Part shown: piece by piece, positions 57,501 to 64,000 of the stretch
Numbering within the stretch: position 1 is the first letter of the stretch
Layout: every line of letters begins with the position of its first letter
Assembly (NCBI RefSeq): GCF_025950085.1
Contig: NZ_JAPDDS010000006.1
Coordinates: forward strand, 248,001 to 312,000
From: Luteolibacter flavescens
GTDB taxonomy: Bacteria > Verrucomicrobiota > Verrucomicrobiia > Verrucomicrobiales > Akkermansiaceae
Direction of reading: 5' to 3'
Length of the DNA stretch: 64,000 nucleotides
Notes under the pieces: model-generated
The model's database searches: none
Seen by the model: the letters and a program-made list of their open reading frames with translations, nothing else
Told to the model about the DNA's origin: nothing
Position numbers and translations under genes: made by a program

Positions 57501-57605
57501 CAGATGGCAGCCTACCGCGAAGTGCTCTCAAAGGCCTACGACGACCTGCCCGTGACATGCATGCTTCTCTCCACGAAGCTCCGCGCGGTGGTGATCATCG
57601 AGTGA
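54594..57605 (+). CDS. addA: AddA-like UvrD helicase-nuclease
   Basis: A 1003-residue superfamily 1 helicase overlapping addB by 4 bp. Motif I is ILASAGSGKTFQLG with Lys21; Ia ALTFTRKAAGEF; II LLDEFQDTSR; III GDRKQAIYGWRGGDVSL; V VLTIHKSKGLGFDVVVLPE; VI YVALTRAKRGLYVL. The C-terminal RecB-family nuclease has SGVVDRLHLI and LIDFKTDSV with Asp951 and Lys953, then RHAGQMAAYREVL. This is the AddA layout: ATP-driven unwinding and strand degradation. Coupled translation with AddB supports a complex. Relative to RecBCD there is no separate RecD. Confidence 0.9.
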   Translation: MSLPPVLSKNLMILASAGSGKTFQLGNRVIGLVGSRDVDPARIVALTFTRKAAGEFADSVLSKLAMCALDPGEEEKLGQQIGAPFPAARTLARIVRALPTFQLGTMDGFFARIVRGFQYELGLTGGTFELIEGPKLEAAMSDMLAEILGAALEREGAEDFLNAFRRATMGKEGTGVLKDVERFLGQWHGLWKAGIPLGGWGAPALFGSLPEVTEWEKQKHELARKLDAACTSIAWTEKRQPEKMRQLSASFIEHTVGSGRIATDFFKACAEVVASGASPMKLRHYKEFDVGGAAERVLTEAVTLLAGCELAAAIARTRAVAELVASLDAECERRLRRKGLLGFDDVKVLMGRWTQDEDARLRREAVDFRLDARYDHWLLDEFQDTSRAEWAGMVPLLDEAATRDDGTLFVVGDRKQAIYGWRGGDVSLFDEVEHRYGGGLAIGTMPDSWRSCPAVLDLVNAVCGDAATIGDLFGAEMARRWQWEEHVSARPGVTGEARVEVVPKDDRDARLVELLREIGIGEKNLTCGVLVRTNDQVRAAAALLREHGFDVIEEGRRQPVADNAPGVALFHLIRWLADPNDAFAKGVVAMSPLDAILKSRHGEHWQAAWEGLLKEARTHGFAPMVEHLVEPLWEAMSEFSRRRAGDVIGALAEFDATGAATPREAARWINDLEIAQSPGAAAVQVLTIHKSKGLGFDVVVLPEIEDSQVPNHGDFNIARGSSGGAPWLMAPPASWVRTLFPAISHSEDQWADDQRYEAMCVLYVALTRAKRGLYVLLPEVPKSRKESHDWQSLANWVARSAGDDFQSGDPGWWHGVPDRQPVMKPASPALAGATPRRARVAASGAKDGLLVVGSSMGRAFGRDVHLAFEAVGWLDDGAPRLPSGDAGAMVRELLADPGISRLFQRGGRNVRLFREQAVEGIVDGKWLSGVVDRLHLIHDDDGKPAALELIDFKTDSVEQPEQLVERHAGQMAAYREVLSKAYDDLPVTCMLLSTKLRAVVIIE

Positions 57606-57613
57606 GTCCCATG

Positions 57614-57648
57614 AAAAACGCCCGCCCCGGTGAGACCGGAGCGGGCGT
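57614..57648 (-). terminator. intrinsic terminator of the hibernation factor gene
   Basis: A hairpin ACGCCCGC...GCGGGCGT (57618-57648), continued by CCGGT/ACCGG inside, is preceded by AAAAA on the plus strand, i.e. a U-tract on the minus strand. It lies between convergent addA and hpf, and terminates hpf; it may also act on addA. Confidence 0.8.
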
Positions 57649-57672
57649 GGGATGAATGGGGGGCGTCAATGA

Positions 57673-58260
57673 TCACTCATTGATGTCGATCGCACCGTAC
57701 TCGCCGTCCTTCCGGCGATACAGGATGGTGAGGCATCCGCGGCGCGCGCTCTTGTAGAGGACGAAGGGGCGGTCCGACAGTTCCAGCTCCATTACGGCAT
57801 CCTCCTTGTACATCGTCTTCAGGCGATACTTCTCGGGATGCACGAGGAATGGCTCGGGATCGGTCTCGGCTTCTTCCGGGTGGTCGATGATTTCCTCGCG
57901 GAAATAGCGCTCGTCGAGGTGCCGGATCGAGTCGTTCCGGTGCGGGCGCTTCTTCTTCATCAGCCGCGTCTTGTGCTTCCGCATGCGACGTGCGATCTTG
58001 TCGATAGTCTCGTCGATGGCGGCGTACATGTCCTGCCCTTCCGTGTGAGCCTCGATCGTGATGTGATTGGCGCAAAATAGGATGATTTCCGCGATGTGGC
58101 GGTTTTTCTGCACGTCGAGAATGGCCTTCGCTTCAATGATGCGCGGATAGTCGAGGTGGAGCCCCTCGATCTTCTTGTGGGCGTAATCGCGCAGCGAATC
58201 GGTCACGGATTCATGACGGACGGTAACCGTAATGGGCAGGTTCACGTTTGCTGTTTGCAT
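57673..58260 (-). CDS. hpf: ribosome hibernation promoting factor, long form
   Basis: A 195-residue protein of the long HPF/RaiA class, which binds the 30S subunit and dimerises ribosomes into 100S particles in stationary phase. The N-terminal domain (about 1-105) has TVTVRHESVTDSLRDYAHKK and EGQDMYAAIDETIDKIARR; the C-terminal domain (about 135-195) has RFLVHPEKYRLKTMYKEDA-type sequence and FVLYKSARRGCLTILYRRKDG, the dimerisation fold. A good Shine-Dalgarno (CAGGAGA, 58268-58274) supports the ATG at 58260. It has its own terminator. Confidence 0.93.
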   Translation of the reverse strand: MQTANVNLPITVTVRHESVTDSLRDYAHKKIEGLHLDYPRIIEAKAILDVQKNRHIAEIILFCANHITIEAHTEGQDMYAAIDETIDKIARRMRKHKTRLMKKKRPHRNDSIRHLDERYFREEIIDHPEEAETDPEPFLVHPEKYRLKTMYKEDAVMELELSDRPFVLYKSARRGCLTILYRRKDGEYGAIDINE

Positions 58261-58267
58261 GGTCTGG

Positions 58268-58274
58268 TCTCCTG
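58268..58274 (-). promoter_or_regulatory. strong ribosome binding site of hpf
   Basis: CAGGAGA on the minus strand, 7 nt before the ATG. Most genes in this window lack such a clear site, so this fixes the hpf start. Confidence 0.75.
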
Positions 58275-58446
58275 TTTGTTGGTGGGTGAAAGGACGGCAG
58301 TTTCATCCGCCCTATCCACCTAGCAGGTTGGACCATGTCTGGCGATTTTGCCACCCACTTCTTGTGGAAAACGCGGCATCGTTTGCATGCGGCATCCCTC
58401 CCGGCATGTGCGAGATTCCCGTCGCTGACGCGGATTTCACTGAGGA

Positions 58447-59100
58447 TCAGTCGCCAGCGATGGCGGTGTCCAGATCCGTCACTTTTTCCACCACCGCCCC
58501 AGCCCCGGCTTCGAGGAGAGCAACCGCGTCATGATAGCCCCAGCCGACCATGATGGCCGGGATGCCTGCCGCGCGGGCCGTATCGAGGTCCACGGTGGAG
58601 TCGCCGATGAAGCGGCAAAGCTCCGGAGCCATGTCCCAATGGCGGGCGATCTGGAGCGCTGCATCCGGGTGTGGCTTGCGCGGCGTGTCCGCCCGCTGGC
58701 CGAGGACGAGATCGAAGGAAACGCCGGGGAAAACCCGTTGTACGATTTCGACAGTGAAGGGATGCGGCTTGTTGGAAAGAATCGCCATCCGGTGGCCCGT
58801 TGCTGCGAGCCGGTCGAGGCACTCCGGGATGCCGTCATAGGGCATGGTGCCGTCCGGCCACGTGAGCGCGTAGTCATCCTTGAAAGCGCACTCGACGGCC
58901 AAGATGTCCTCGTCCGCCGCGCCCTCCGGCGTGGCGCGGCGCGCGAGCTCATATGAGCCATTGCCGATGAAGCGCCGCACGTCGGCCACCGTGTGGATGG
59001 GGTGGCCGCAGCGCTCCAGCGCACGATTCAGCGAAGCGGCGATGCCGGGGAGGGAATCGATCAGGGTTCCATCGAGGTCGAAGATCAGGCCGGGCTTCAT
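58447..59100 (-). CDS. HAD-family hydrolase, phosphoglycolate-phosphatase-like
   Basis: A 217-residue haloacid-dehalogenase-superfamily phosphatase. Motif I LIFDLDGTLIDSLPGIAASL gives the nucleophile Asp and the general acid Asp. Motif II is the ILSNKPHPF block, and motif III/IV the RKPHPDAAL and GDSTVDLDTARAAG blocks. The helical cap between I and II is type C1. It resembles Gph, which removes 2-phosphoglycolate, but PPase or PSPase substrates cannot be excluded. It is transcribed after rtcA with a palindromic repeat element in between. Confidence 0.85.
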   Translation of the reverse strand: MKPGLIFDLDGTLIDSLPGIAASLNRALERCGHPIHTVADVRRFIGNGSYELARRATPEGAADEDILAVECAFKDDYALTWPDGTMPYDGIPECLDRLAATGHRMAILSNKPHPFTVEIVQRVFPGVSFDLVLGQRADTPRKPHPDAALQIARHWDMAPELCRFIGDSTVDLDTARAAGIPAIMVGWGYHDAVALLEAGAGAVVEKVTDLDTAIAGD

Positions 59101-59112
59101 CGCGCGCGGATG

Positions 59113-59221
59113 AAAGTGGCTGCGGCATCCTGCCGCAAGCCTTCATCAGCCATGGCCGCCCGTCCCTGTCCTTGTTTCCCGGGACAGGGATAGGCATGCG
59201 GTAAGATGCCGCTGCCACTTT
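59113..59221. repeat. palindromic repeat element, copy 1 (between rtcA and the phosphatase gene)
   Basis: Two 30-bp arms in inverted orientation (59113-59142 and 59192-59221) match at 26 of 30 positions. Each arm starts AAAGTGGC and contains a GGCATCYTGCC-like hairpin. The centre has a second inverted repeat, TCCCTGTCC / GGACAGGGA (59163-59171 and 59182-59190). The element fills almost the whole gap and ends right at the rtcA stop codon. Confidence 0.85.
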
Positions 59222-60238
59222 TCAGGCAGCCCCTACCTCGATCAACTTCGTGCCCCGACCACCATCGGAGACGTGGAATTTCACCGGCAGGAATTTCTCG
59301 ATCACCGCGATATTCGTCGGCACATGCGAGTCCGGCGACATCGCGAGGATGCGGCCTTCCCCGGCGAGCGCCATGGGCAGGAGCAATTGGTCCGCGAGGT
59401 GCCGTCCGACCGGAGCGCCGCAACCGATGAAGTCCAGCATCAGCTTCGCCGCACGATGTCCCACCTTCTCCGCGGAGACGCCATGCTCACCGATGGCGCT
59501 GGTCATTTCGCGGATGCCGGTGAATTCACTCTCGACGTGGCAGGAAACCCCGGCACCCGGCCCGGGCTCGCAATTCTCCACGGCGGCATCCTTGCAGGGA
59601 AACGACTCCAGCGCGGCATCGAGCATCCGCCCGGCGATGGATAGCGGCAGGTGCCGTGTGATCACGCGGATGCGCGTGCCGGTCGGCTCGCCACGGGCTG
59701 TTAGATCCATAGGCGCGAGCTTCCCGCAGGGGTGGATGGTGGTCGTGATTGCGCCTCCTCCGGCCGGGGCAAATCCCACGCTCTCCAGGGACAACTCCGC
59801 TCTCGCGCCGGCTCTGGCGATGGCGGGCAGGAAGACGCGGTCGAGGAAATCGAAAGGCGGGGCCATGGGATTGTGCGTGCCGCCCTCCAGCCGCAGGGTG
59901 CTCGGTCCGTCCGCATGGAGGAGCGCGGGCAGCAGCGTCTGGAAGAGCAGCGAGGTGCTTCCCGCGGTGCCGATGGCGAATTGGTACGATCCTTCTCGTA
60001 CTTTCCCCGCGCGGAAGACCAGCTCGGTCGAGCGGATCTCCGCACCGTCCGCGGTGCCGCCGGAGATTTCGCAGGCGGCCTTCACGCACGTCAGGTGCTG
60101 GCGCATCAGTCCCGGCTTCTGGCGCTTGCCGCGGATATTCGTCATGCGGAATGGCTGGCCGGTCACCATCGCCAGCGAGAGCGCGGTACGCAGCATCTGC
60201 CCGCCACCGGCGGAGCCATCGAGTTGGAGGGGTTTCAT
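59222..60238 (-). CDS. rtcA: RNA 3'-terminal phosphate cyclase
   Basis: A 338-residue enzyme converting RNA 3'-phosphate to 2',3'-cyclic phosphate via an RtcA-AMP intermediate. The start at 60238 gives MKPLQLDGSAGGGQMLRTAL, the family's N-terminal signature. RGKRQKPGLMRQHLTCVKAA and HLADQLLLPMALAGEGR follow. The nucleotidylated His305 is in SPDSHVPTNIAVIEKFLPV. Length matches the usual about 340. The extra frame up to 60394 is repeat-derived. It lies 152 bp downstream of rtcB; no RtcR regulator is in the window. Confidence 0.95.
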   Translation of the reverse strand: MKPLQLDGSAGGGQMLRTALSLAMVTGQPFRMTNIRGKRQKPGLMRQHLTCVKAACEISGGTADGAEIRSTELVFRAGKVREGSYQFAIGTAGSTSLLFQTLLPALLHADGPSTLRLEGGTHNPMAPPFDFLDRVFLPAIARAGARAELSLESVGFAPAGGGAITTTIHPCGKLAPMDLTARGEPTGTRIRVITRHLPLSIAGRMLDAALESFPCKDAAVENCEPGPGAGVSCHVESEFTGIREMTSAIGEHGVSAEKVGHRAAKLMLDFIGCGAPVGRHLADQLLLPMALAGEGRILAMSPDSHVPTNIAVIEKFLPVKFHVSDGGRGTKLIEVGAA

Positions 60239-60265
60239 GTCAGGGGAAAAGTGGCTAGGCTGAAA

Positions 60266-60386
60266 AGTAGCTGGGGCATCTTGCCCCAGTCCGTTCCGGG
60301 GGCGTCTCGCCCCCGGAATTCTGCATGCTTGAGAGAAGGAGGCGAGACGCCTCCTCAACGGACTGGGGCGGGACGCCCCAGCCACT
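60266..60386. repeat. palindromic repeat element, copy 2 (between rtcB and rtcA)
   Basis: Arms 60266-60295 and 60357-60386 are inverted and match at 26 of 30 positions (AGTRGCTGGGGCRTCYYGCC core). Inside are two more hairpins: CCGGGGGCG-TCT-CGCCCCCGG (60296-60316) and AGGAGGCG-AGA-CGCCTCCT (60337-60355). The arms share AGTGGCTGSGGCATCYTGCC with copy 1. It begins 27 bp upstream of the rtcA start and ends 4 bp before the rtcB stop boundary. Confidence 0.85.
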
Positions 60387-60390
60387 CGCT

Positions 60391-61863
60391 TCAATCGTCG
60401 GCAGCGGCCTCGTCCTTGATCACGAAGCGGGCCTGCAGCTTTGCCACCGTCTCGGCGAGTCCGGCGGACTCGACGCTACGCAGCACCTCGGGGAAGTCCT
60501 TGTAGGCATCGGGTGCCTCGTCGATCGGATACTTCCGGCAGTTCGAGAGGATGTCGTGCTTGTCGAAGTCGGAGTCCACGGCCCGCTGGTCCAGCGTGCG
60601 CGCCGCGTGCTTGCGGCCCATGCGCCGGCCTGCGCCGTGGTTCACGGACCATGCGGTCTTCTCGGCACCGGCCTTTGCGACCATGACCACCGAGCCGTCG
60701 CGCGGATTTCCTGGCAGCAGGATCGGGTGGCCGGTCTTTGCAAAGGGCGTCCCCGCGAGCGAGAAGTGTCCGCCCGGGATGGCCCGGGTCGCGCCCTTGC
60801 GGTGGACCCATGACTTCTGGCCGTCGACGATTTCCTCCCGTGCGATATTGTGCGAGATGAAATAGACGAGCTGTCCCTTCGCCCCGGGCAGCACTTCCTG
60901 GAAGGCCTCGAGGACGAGGGCATTGATCAAGAGGTGATTCACCGTCGCGAAGTTCGCGCCGAGAGCCATGTCGTCGAGATACGCATCCGCCTCGGGGGTC
61001 CCGAGCGGGGCGTAAACGAGCTGCTTGTCCCCGGCCGGGAAGGGCGTGCTCCAGGTGCGGAACTTCTTCTCCAAGTCCCGGAATTGTCCCTGCGCGAGCA
61101 GGTTCCCGAAGCCGCGCGATCCGCAGTGGCTGAGGAATGACACGTGGCCATCCTTCAGGCCGAAGCCGTCCGCGGTCGGCCGCTGTCCGGTCACCCGCGT
61201 GATCTCGCACTCGCCGAAATGGTTTCCACCACCGTAGGATCCGAGCTGGCCGATCTTGTCGGCGAAGTTCCGGATGCGTCCCTCCGCGAGGATGAAATCG
61301 AGGCGAGTATGAAGGGCATCGTAGGTCCCGTCATGGCCGTGGTGAGTGGAGTCCTCGCAGCGGAGCGCCCACTCCGGAGGGATCCCGAGTGCCTGGCACA
61401 CGCGTGCGGTCGCGCCCTCGGTCACCGCGGGGATGCCGGTGAGCTCGTCCACGTGGCGACCCTTCTTCACGGACCGCTGGCCGCGGCCCGCGCCGGTCGG
61501 CGTGCGCTCGACGATGGCATTGATCAGGGCGCGCCGGGTCGCCTTGTCCGCGATCGCATCCTCGGGGATATCGAGCTGGAGCAGCGACATGGAGCACTTG
61601 ATATCCACGCCCACCGGGCCCGGATAGATGTGGGTCGGCGAGACCATCACGCAACCGACCGGTGCACCGTAGCCGGCGTGGCCGTCGGGATTCAGGATCA
61701 CATCGGTGACGCCCGGTGCCATGCGCGAATTCACCGCCTGGTCCAGACAGATCTGGTCAAAGGAATCGCGGATCGCTTCGGTGCCGACCACCGTGATCGG
61801 CTTGCCTTTGTCACCGGGGAGCGGGATGAAGCCGAGGGCTTCGTCGGTCTTGTGGATGGTCAT
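60391..61863 (-). CDS. rtcB: RNA-splicing ligase RtcB
   Basis: A 490-residue GTP-dependent RNA ligase that joins 2',3'-cyclic-phosphate and 5'-OH ends in tRNA or RNA repair. Metal-site motifs include GVDIKCSMSLL, RCEDSTHHGHDG, GQLGSYGGGNHFGECEI and FLSHCGSRGFGN. The guanylylated His409 is in VNHGAGRRMGRKHA. The length is typical of the longer bacterial RtcBs. The N-terminus (MTIHKTDEALGF) is like that of the adjacent upstream protein (MTIPKTDGATDV). No archease gene is in the window. Confidence 0.95.
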   Translation of the reverse strand: MTIHKTDEALGFIPLPGDKGKPITVVGTEAIRDSFDQICLDQAVNSRMAPGVTDVILNPDGHAGYGAPVGCVMVSPTHIYPGPVGVDIKCSMSLLQLDIPEDAIADKATRRALINAIVERTPTGAGRGQRSVKKGRHVDELTGIPAVTEGATARVCQALGIPPEWALRCEDSTHHGHDGTYDALHTRLDFILAEGRIRNFADKIGQLGSYGGGNHFGECEITRVTGQRPTADGFGLKDGHVSFLSHCGSRGFGNLLAQGQFRDLEKKFRTWSTPFPAGDKQLVYAPLGTPEADAYLDDMALGANFATVNHLLINALVLEAFQEVLPGAKGQLVYFISHNIAREEIVDGQKSWVHRKGATRAIPGGHFSLAGTPFAKTGHPILLPGNPRDGSVVMVAKAGAEKTAWSVNHGAGRRMGRKHAARTLDQRAVDSDFDKHDILSNCRKYPIDEAPDAYKDFPEVLRSVESAGLAETVAKLQARFVIKDEAAADD

Positions 61864-61867
61864 GGTG

Positions 61868-62224
61868 TTAGGAAAAGAGGATATGAAGCAGCCGGTAGAG
61901 GCCGAACAGTGCGAGCAGCGGAATCAGAATGAAGAACAGAGATACCAATGCGAAAACTATCAGTCTCTCCCGAAAGGGGGTGTTCGATGCAGGTGAGGGT
62001 GTTGATTCGGAGATCTTTAGCTGGGTCAAGTTGACCTGGTCTCGGGTGATCCGAAGCGAGTCAGAACTTCCAGCCAGCAACTGGTCGATGGATTGTTGAA
62101 GTAATGCGAATCCCTCCTGGTTTCCGATGATCCCGTCTTCACCTTCCACTTCATCAAGAGCCAGCCACGGAGAAGGGGACGGGAGACTGACGTCTGTCGC
62201 TCCGTCGGTCTTGGGAATGGTCAT
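61868..62224 (-). CDS. small membrane protein upstream of RtcB
   Basis: A 118-residue protein. The ATG overlaps the stop of the preceding gene (ATGA), and its stop is 4 bp before the rtcB start, so the three genes are co-transcribed. The N-terminus MTIPKTDGATDV resembles that of RtcB (MTIHKTDEALGF). The soluble part (about 20-90) has an acidic segment (LALDEVEGEDGIIGN) and a helix (LLQQSIDQLLAG). One hydrophobic helix at about 93-116 (ALVSLFFILIPLLALFGL) anchors the C-terminus in the membrane. Tail-anchored layout; unknown function, possibly membrane recruitment of the operon products. Confidence 0.75.
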   Translation of the reverse strand: MTIPKTDGATDVSLPSPSPWLALDEVEGEDGIIGNQEGFALLQQSIDQLLAGSSDSLRITRDQVNLTQLKISESTPSPASNTPFRERLIVFALVSLFFILIPLLALFGLYRLLHILFS

Positions 62225-63000
62225 GGGATGGATGGAAAGGGAAAGGGGTGGGGGAGCCAGTCGGCCCAGCCATTGGCCAGTGCTTTTTCAGCGTCGTCCC
62301 GATAGGAGTCGCCCAGGGCGACGAACTTCAGGTAGGCAGCGACAGCTTGGTGTTGTTGTTTGTTGAGGAGGAGAAATGCGTGTTCGTAGTAGCCGGTGGA
62401 GCGGGGGCCATCGTCGAGTCCATAGAGCAGCATGTCCGAGTGGGAGAAGTCCGCGTATTCTGACTCGGCCCAGAGCTGGAGCGAGGATCTCATGAAGGCG
62501 GGCAGGTGGAACCGGATTGACCAAGGATCGAGGAATACAAGGCTGGTCCCGAGTTTCTCGATCTTCTCCTGTGGTATGTCCTGCCAGTGGACTTCGGGGT
62601 CCTTTTTTGCAGCCGCATTGAACACCTCCTCGGTGGACCAGTCGTCTATCGCTTCCCGCTGGTGGATCGTGGTCCCTCCGTCGAGCTTCACCTTGCGGAA
62701 TGCGGCTTCGATCAAATCGAGAATCCGCAGCCGTGAGTCTTCAAACGAGATCCATTCGTCAGGCCTTGCCTCCGACTCGAGCGGGGCGCGAACGAGATCC
62801 AGATGCTCCGGTTCGCATGCTCCGAATGTCGCAAAGTTTCGCTGGCCGATGGCGAGCGAGACCTTGTTAGAGCCATTCCAGTAGGAGTCGCCAGGTGCAT
62901 CTTCCCAGAAGCATACCGGGCATAGCTGCATCGTTCCACTAGCAGGAATCGCGTAAGTGCGATTGCCGCAGCATGGGCATGGATGGAGAAGGTTGTTCAC
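62221..63000 (-). CDS. CPCC zinc-ribbon plus DUF6714-like protein, copy A
   Basis: A 259-residue soluble protein starting at GTG (63000). Residues 1-35 hold a Cys-rich CPCC-type ribbon (HPCPCCGNRTYAIPASGTMQ, then LCPVCFWEDAPGD), expected to bind one zinc. The remaining region (about 80-190) resembles DUF6714: RILDLIEAAFRKVKLDGGTT, IDDWSTEEVF and SLVFLDPWSIRFHLPAFM. The rest is helical. It is a paralog of the 63126-63905 protein and its stop overlaps the next gene (ATGA). Function unknown; the CPCC domain is seen in orphan and immunity-like genes. Confidence 0.8.
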   Translation of the reverse strand: MNNLLHPCPCCGNRTYAIPASGTMQLCPVCFWEDAPGDSYWNGSNKVSLAIGQRNFATFGACEPEHLDLVRAPLESEARPDEWISFEDSRLRILDLIEAAFRKVKLDGGTTIHQREAIDDWSTEEVFNAAAKKDPEVHWQDIPQEKIEKLGTSLVFLDPWSIRFHLPAFMRSSLQLWAESEYADFSHSDMLLYGLDDGPRSTGYYEHAFLLLNKQQHQAVAAYLKFVALGDSYRDDAEKALANGWADWLPHPFPFPSIP

Positions 63001-63036
63001 GGGTTTCGGGTTTGAGAGGGGTCGTCATGACAAGGG
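62998..63036 (-). repeat. duplicated 5' leader, copy A
   Basis: The 39 nt from the GTG start into the leader (62998-63036) match 63903-63941 at 35 of 39 positions. The same short sequence is thus found at the start of both CPCC-DUF6714 genes, marking a tandem duplication that included the leader. Confidence 0.75.
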
Positions 63037-63125
63037 GCTCGGTGACAAGACGTTGGTGAAAATTCCTGCTTTGCCAACAGGCCTACCCGCCGGGCGTGGC
63101 CGGATCTGAACCGGCGGTCAAGTGT

Positions 63126-63905
63126 TCAGGGTATTGCCTGTTTCAGGTAATGCGGAACGTAAGCGTCCCATCCTCTCCTCAATCCTTTCCGAGCACAGCT
63201 AGCTTGCGAATCCTCTGCGAAAATCGCGATGAGTCGGAGAAATGCGGCAGTCGCCTCCTTCTGTTCGCGCTCTAGGATCGCGATTGATTCCCGTCGGTAG
63301 CTACATTCGGGACCTCCATCCAGTGACCAGAGAATCCCATCGATTTCGGCGTGTCCGATGTCAGGAAAGGCGGTTGAAAGAGCGTGCCTCATGAAGGCTG
63401 GCAGATAGAACCGGTAACCAAGTTTATCGAGGAAAGCCAACGACCCATGGAATTCGGACAACTTGCCGGAGGGGATGTCTTGCCAGCGGGTTTCGGGATC
63501 CTTGTTCTCGGCCTTTTTCATGGCTTCCTCCTTTATCGGCCACCCTCCATCGACGAGATCCATTTGGTGGAGCGTGGTTCCACCCTCGCGGGATACGTTG
63601 TGAAATGCCCGTTCGATGGAAGCGATGACCTTTTCACGGAGCGTATCGAATGACATCCACTGAGGAGAACGGGCTTCTTCGGGAGATGGTGCCCGGGTTT
63701 GGCCTTCGAAGCGGGCTTCGCATGCTCCATGGATCAGATAGTGCCGCTGAGCCTGAACCAGTGAAACCTCGTTGGATCCATTGTATGGGGACTCGCCAGG
63801 CGCATCTTCCCAGAAGCACACCGGGCAGAGCTGCATCGTTCCATTCGCAGGAAGCGCGTAGGTGCGATGGCCGCAGCAAGGGCATGGATGGAGTAGGTCG
63901 GACAC
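63126..63905 (-). CDS. CPCC zinc-ribbon plus DUF6714-like protein, copy B
   Basis: A 259-residue paralog of the 62221-63000 protein, same length, also starting with GTG (63905). It has HPCPCCGHRTYALPANGTMQ and LCPVCFWEDAPGE at the N-terminus, then VSLVQAQRHYLIHGACEARF, the IERAFHNVSREGGTTLHQMD block and SLAFLDKLGYRFYLPAFM. The two are clearly alignable across their lengths but have drifted. There are 125 bp between them. Its upstream 95 bases reach the window end. Confidence 0.8.
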   Translation of the reverse strand: MSDLLHPCPCCGHRTYALPANGTMQLCPVCFWEDAPGESPYNGSNEVSLVQAQRHYLIHGACEARFEGQTRAPSPEEARSPQWMSFDTLREKVIASIERAFHNVSREGGTTLHQMDLVDGGWPIKEEAMKKAENKDPETRWQDIPSGKLSEFHGSLAFLDKLGYRFYLPAFMRHALSTAFPDIGHAEIDGILWSLDGGPECSYRRESIAILEREQKEATAAFLRLIAIFAEDSQASCARKGLRRGWDAYVPHYLKQAIP

Positions 63906-63941
63906 GGGTTTCGGATTTGAGAGGGATCATCGTGACAAGGG
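63903..63941 (-). repeat. duplicated 5' leader, copy B
   Basis: Partner of 62998-63036 with 35 of 39 identical positions, beginning at the GTG start of the upstream CPCC-DUF6714 gene. Confidence 0.75.
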
Positions 63942-64000
63942 AGCGAAGACATTTGCTAGCGCGTCTGATTCCGCCACGGGCCCGGAGGCCCGGCGGGATT

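Noticed and set aside
63099-63115. A T-arm-like hairpin (5-bp stem, 7-nt loop TTCAGAT on the minus strand), possible tRNA remnant or att site
   Set aside because: The position equivalent to A58 is G, no 5' acceptor or anticodon arm is found upstream, and there is no CCA or integrase nearby.

Overview
The window looks like chromosomal DNA from a GC-rich member of the Verrucomicrobiota, most like Luteolibacter or its relatives. This is inferred from protein style, because there is no rRNA in the window. The clues are a PEP-CTERM secreted protein, a GxGYxYP/discoidin protein, a giant secreted TPR protein, short secretin-core proteins next to a VIT/SLBB protein, and many CDSs without a clear Shine-Dalgarno. 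About 46 genes are supported. I see no tRNA, rRNA, CRISPR array, transposase or integrase.

Layout. 1-8 kb: PEP-CTERM protein with a clean terminator, small hypotheticals, an Imm26-like protein, a CDF metal transporter, a TTG-started NlpC/P60-like Cys/His protein, a TPR protein followed by a short recO, a DUF4261-like protein and an OB-HD (YhaM-like) nuclease. 8-16 kb: signalling block with a lone receiver, a hybrid PAS histidine kinase, a polytopic membrane protein and a PAS kinase/receiver pair. 16-29 kb: lipoprotein alpha/beta hydrolase, WrbA-type quinone reductase, GxGYxYP/discoidin protein, a 2721-residue TPR protein and an EamA transporter.

29.5-33.1 kb is the outlier. A visibly AT-rich gene encodes a bacterial NLR-like protein: an N-terminal Mrr-like PD-(D/E)xK nuclease, an acidic linker, a NACHT ATPase and a helical C-terminus. 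It looks like a single-gene anti-phage defence system carried as a horizontally acquired island between a transporter and lysA.

34.6-42.8 kb: four tandem secretin-core paralogs run into a VIT-vWA-SLBB protein, then a C39-like protease and a DoxX/MauE membrane protein. I read this as one envelope-associated operon and the second candidate for an undescribed system. 43-50 kb is mostly housekeeping: pyrF, an MBL-fold hydrolase, cardiolipin synthase, cysteine desulfurase and a YyaL-type thioredoxin-domain protein. 50-57.6 kb: a discoidin-like secreted protein, a small secreted protein and an AddB/AddA recombination nuclease pair. 57.6-64 kb: long-form hibernation factor, HAD phosphatase, and an rtcB-rtcA RNA repair locus. 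A palindromic repeat element lies on each side of rtcA. Upstream of rtcB, and translationally coupled or nearly so, lie a small membrane protein and two duplicated CPCC-DUF6714 proteins.
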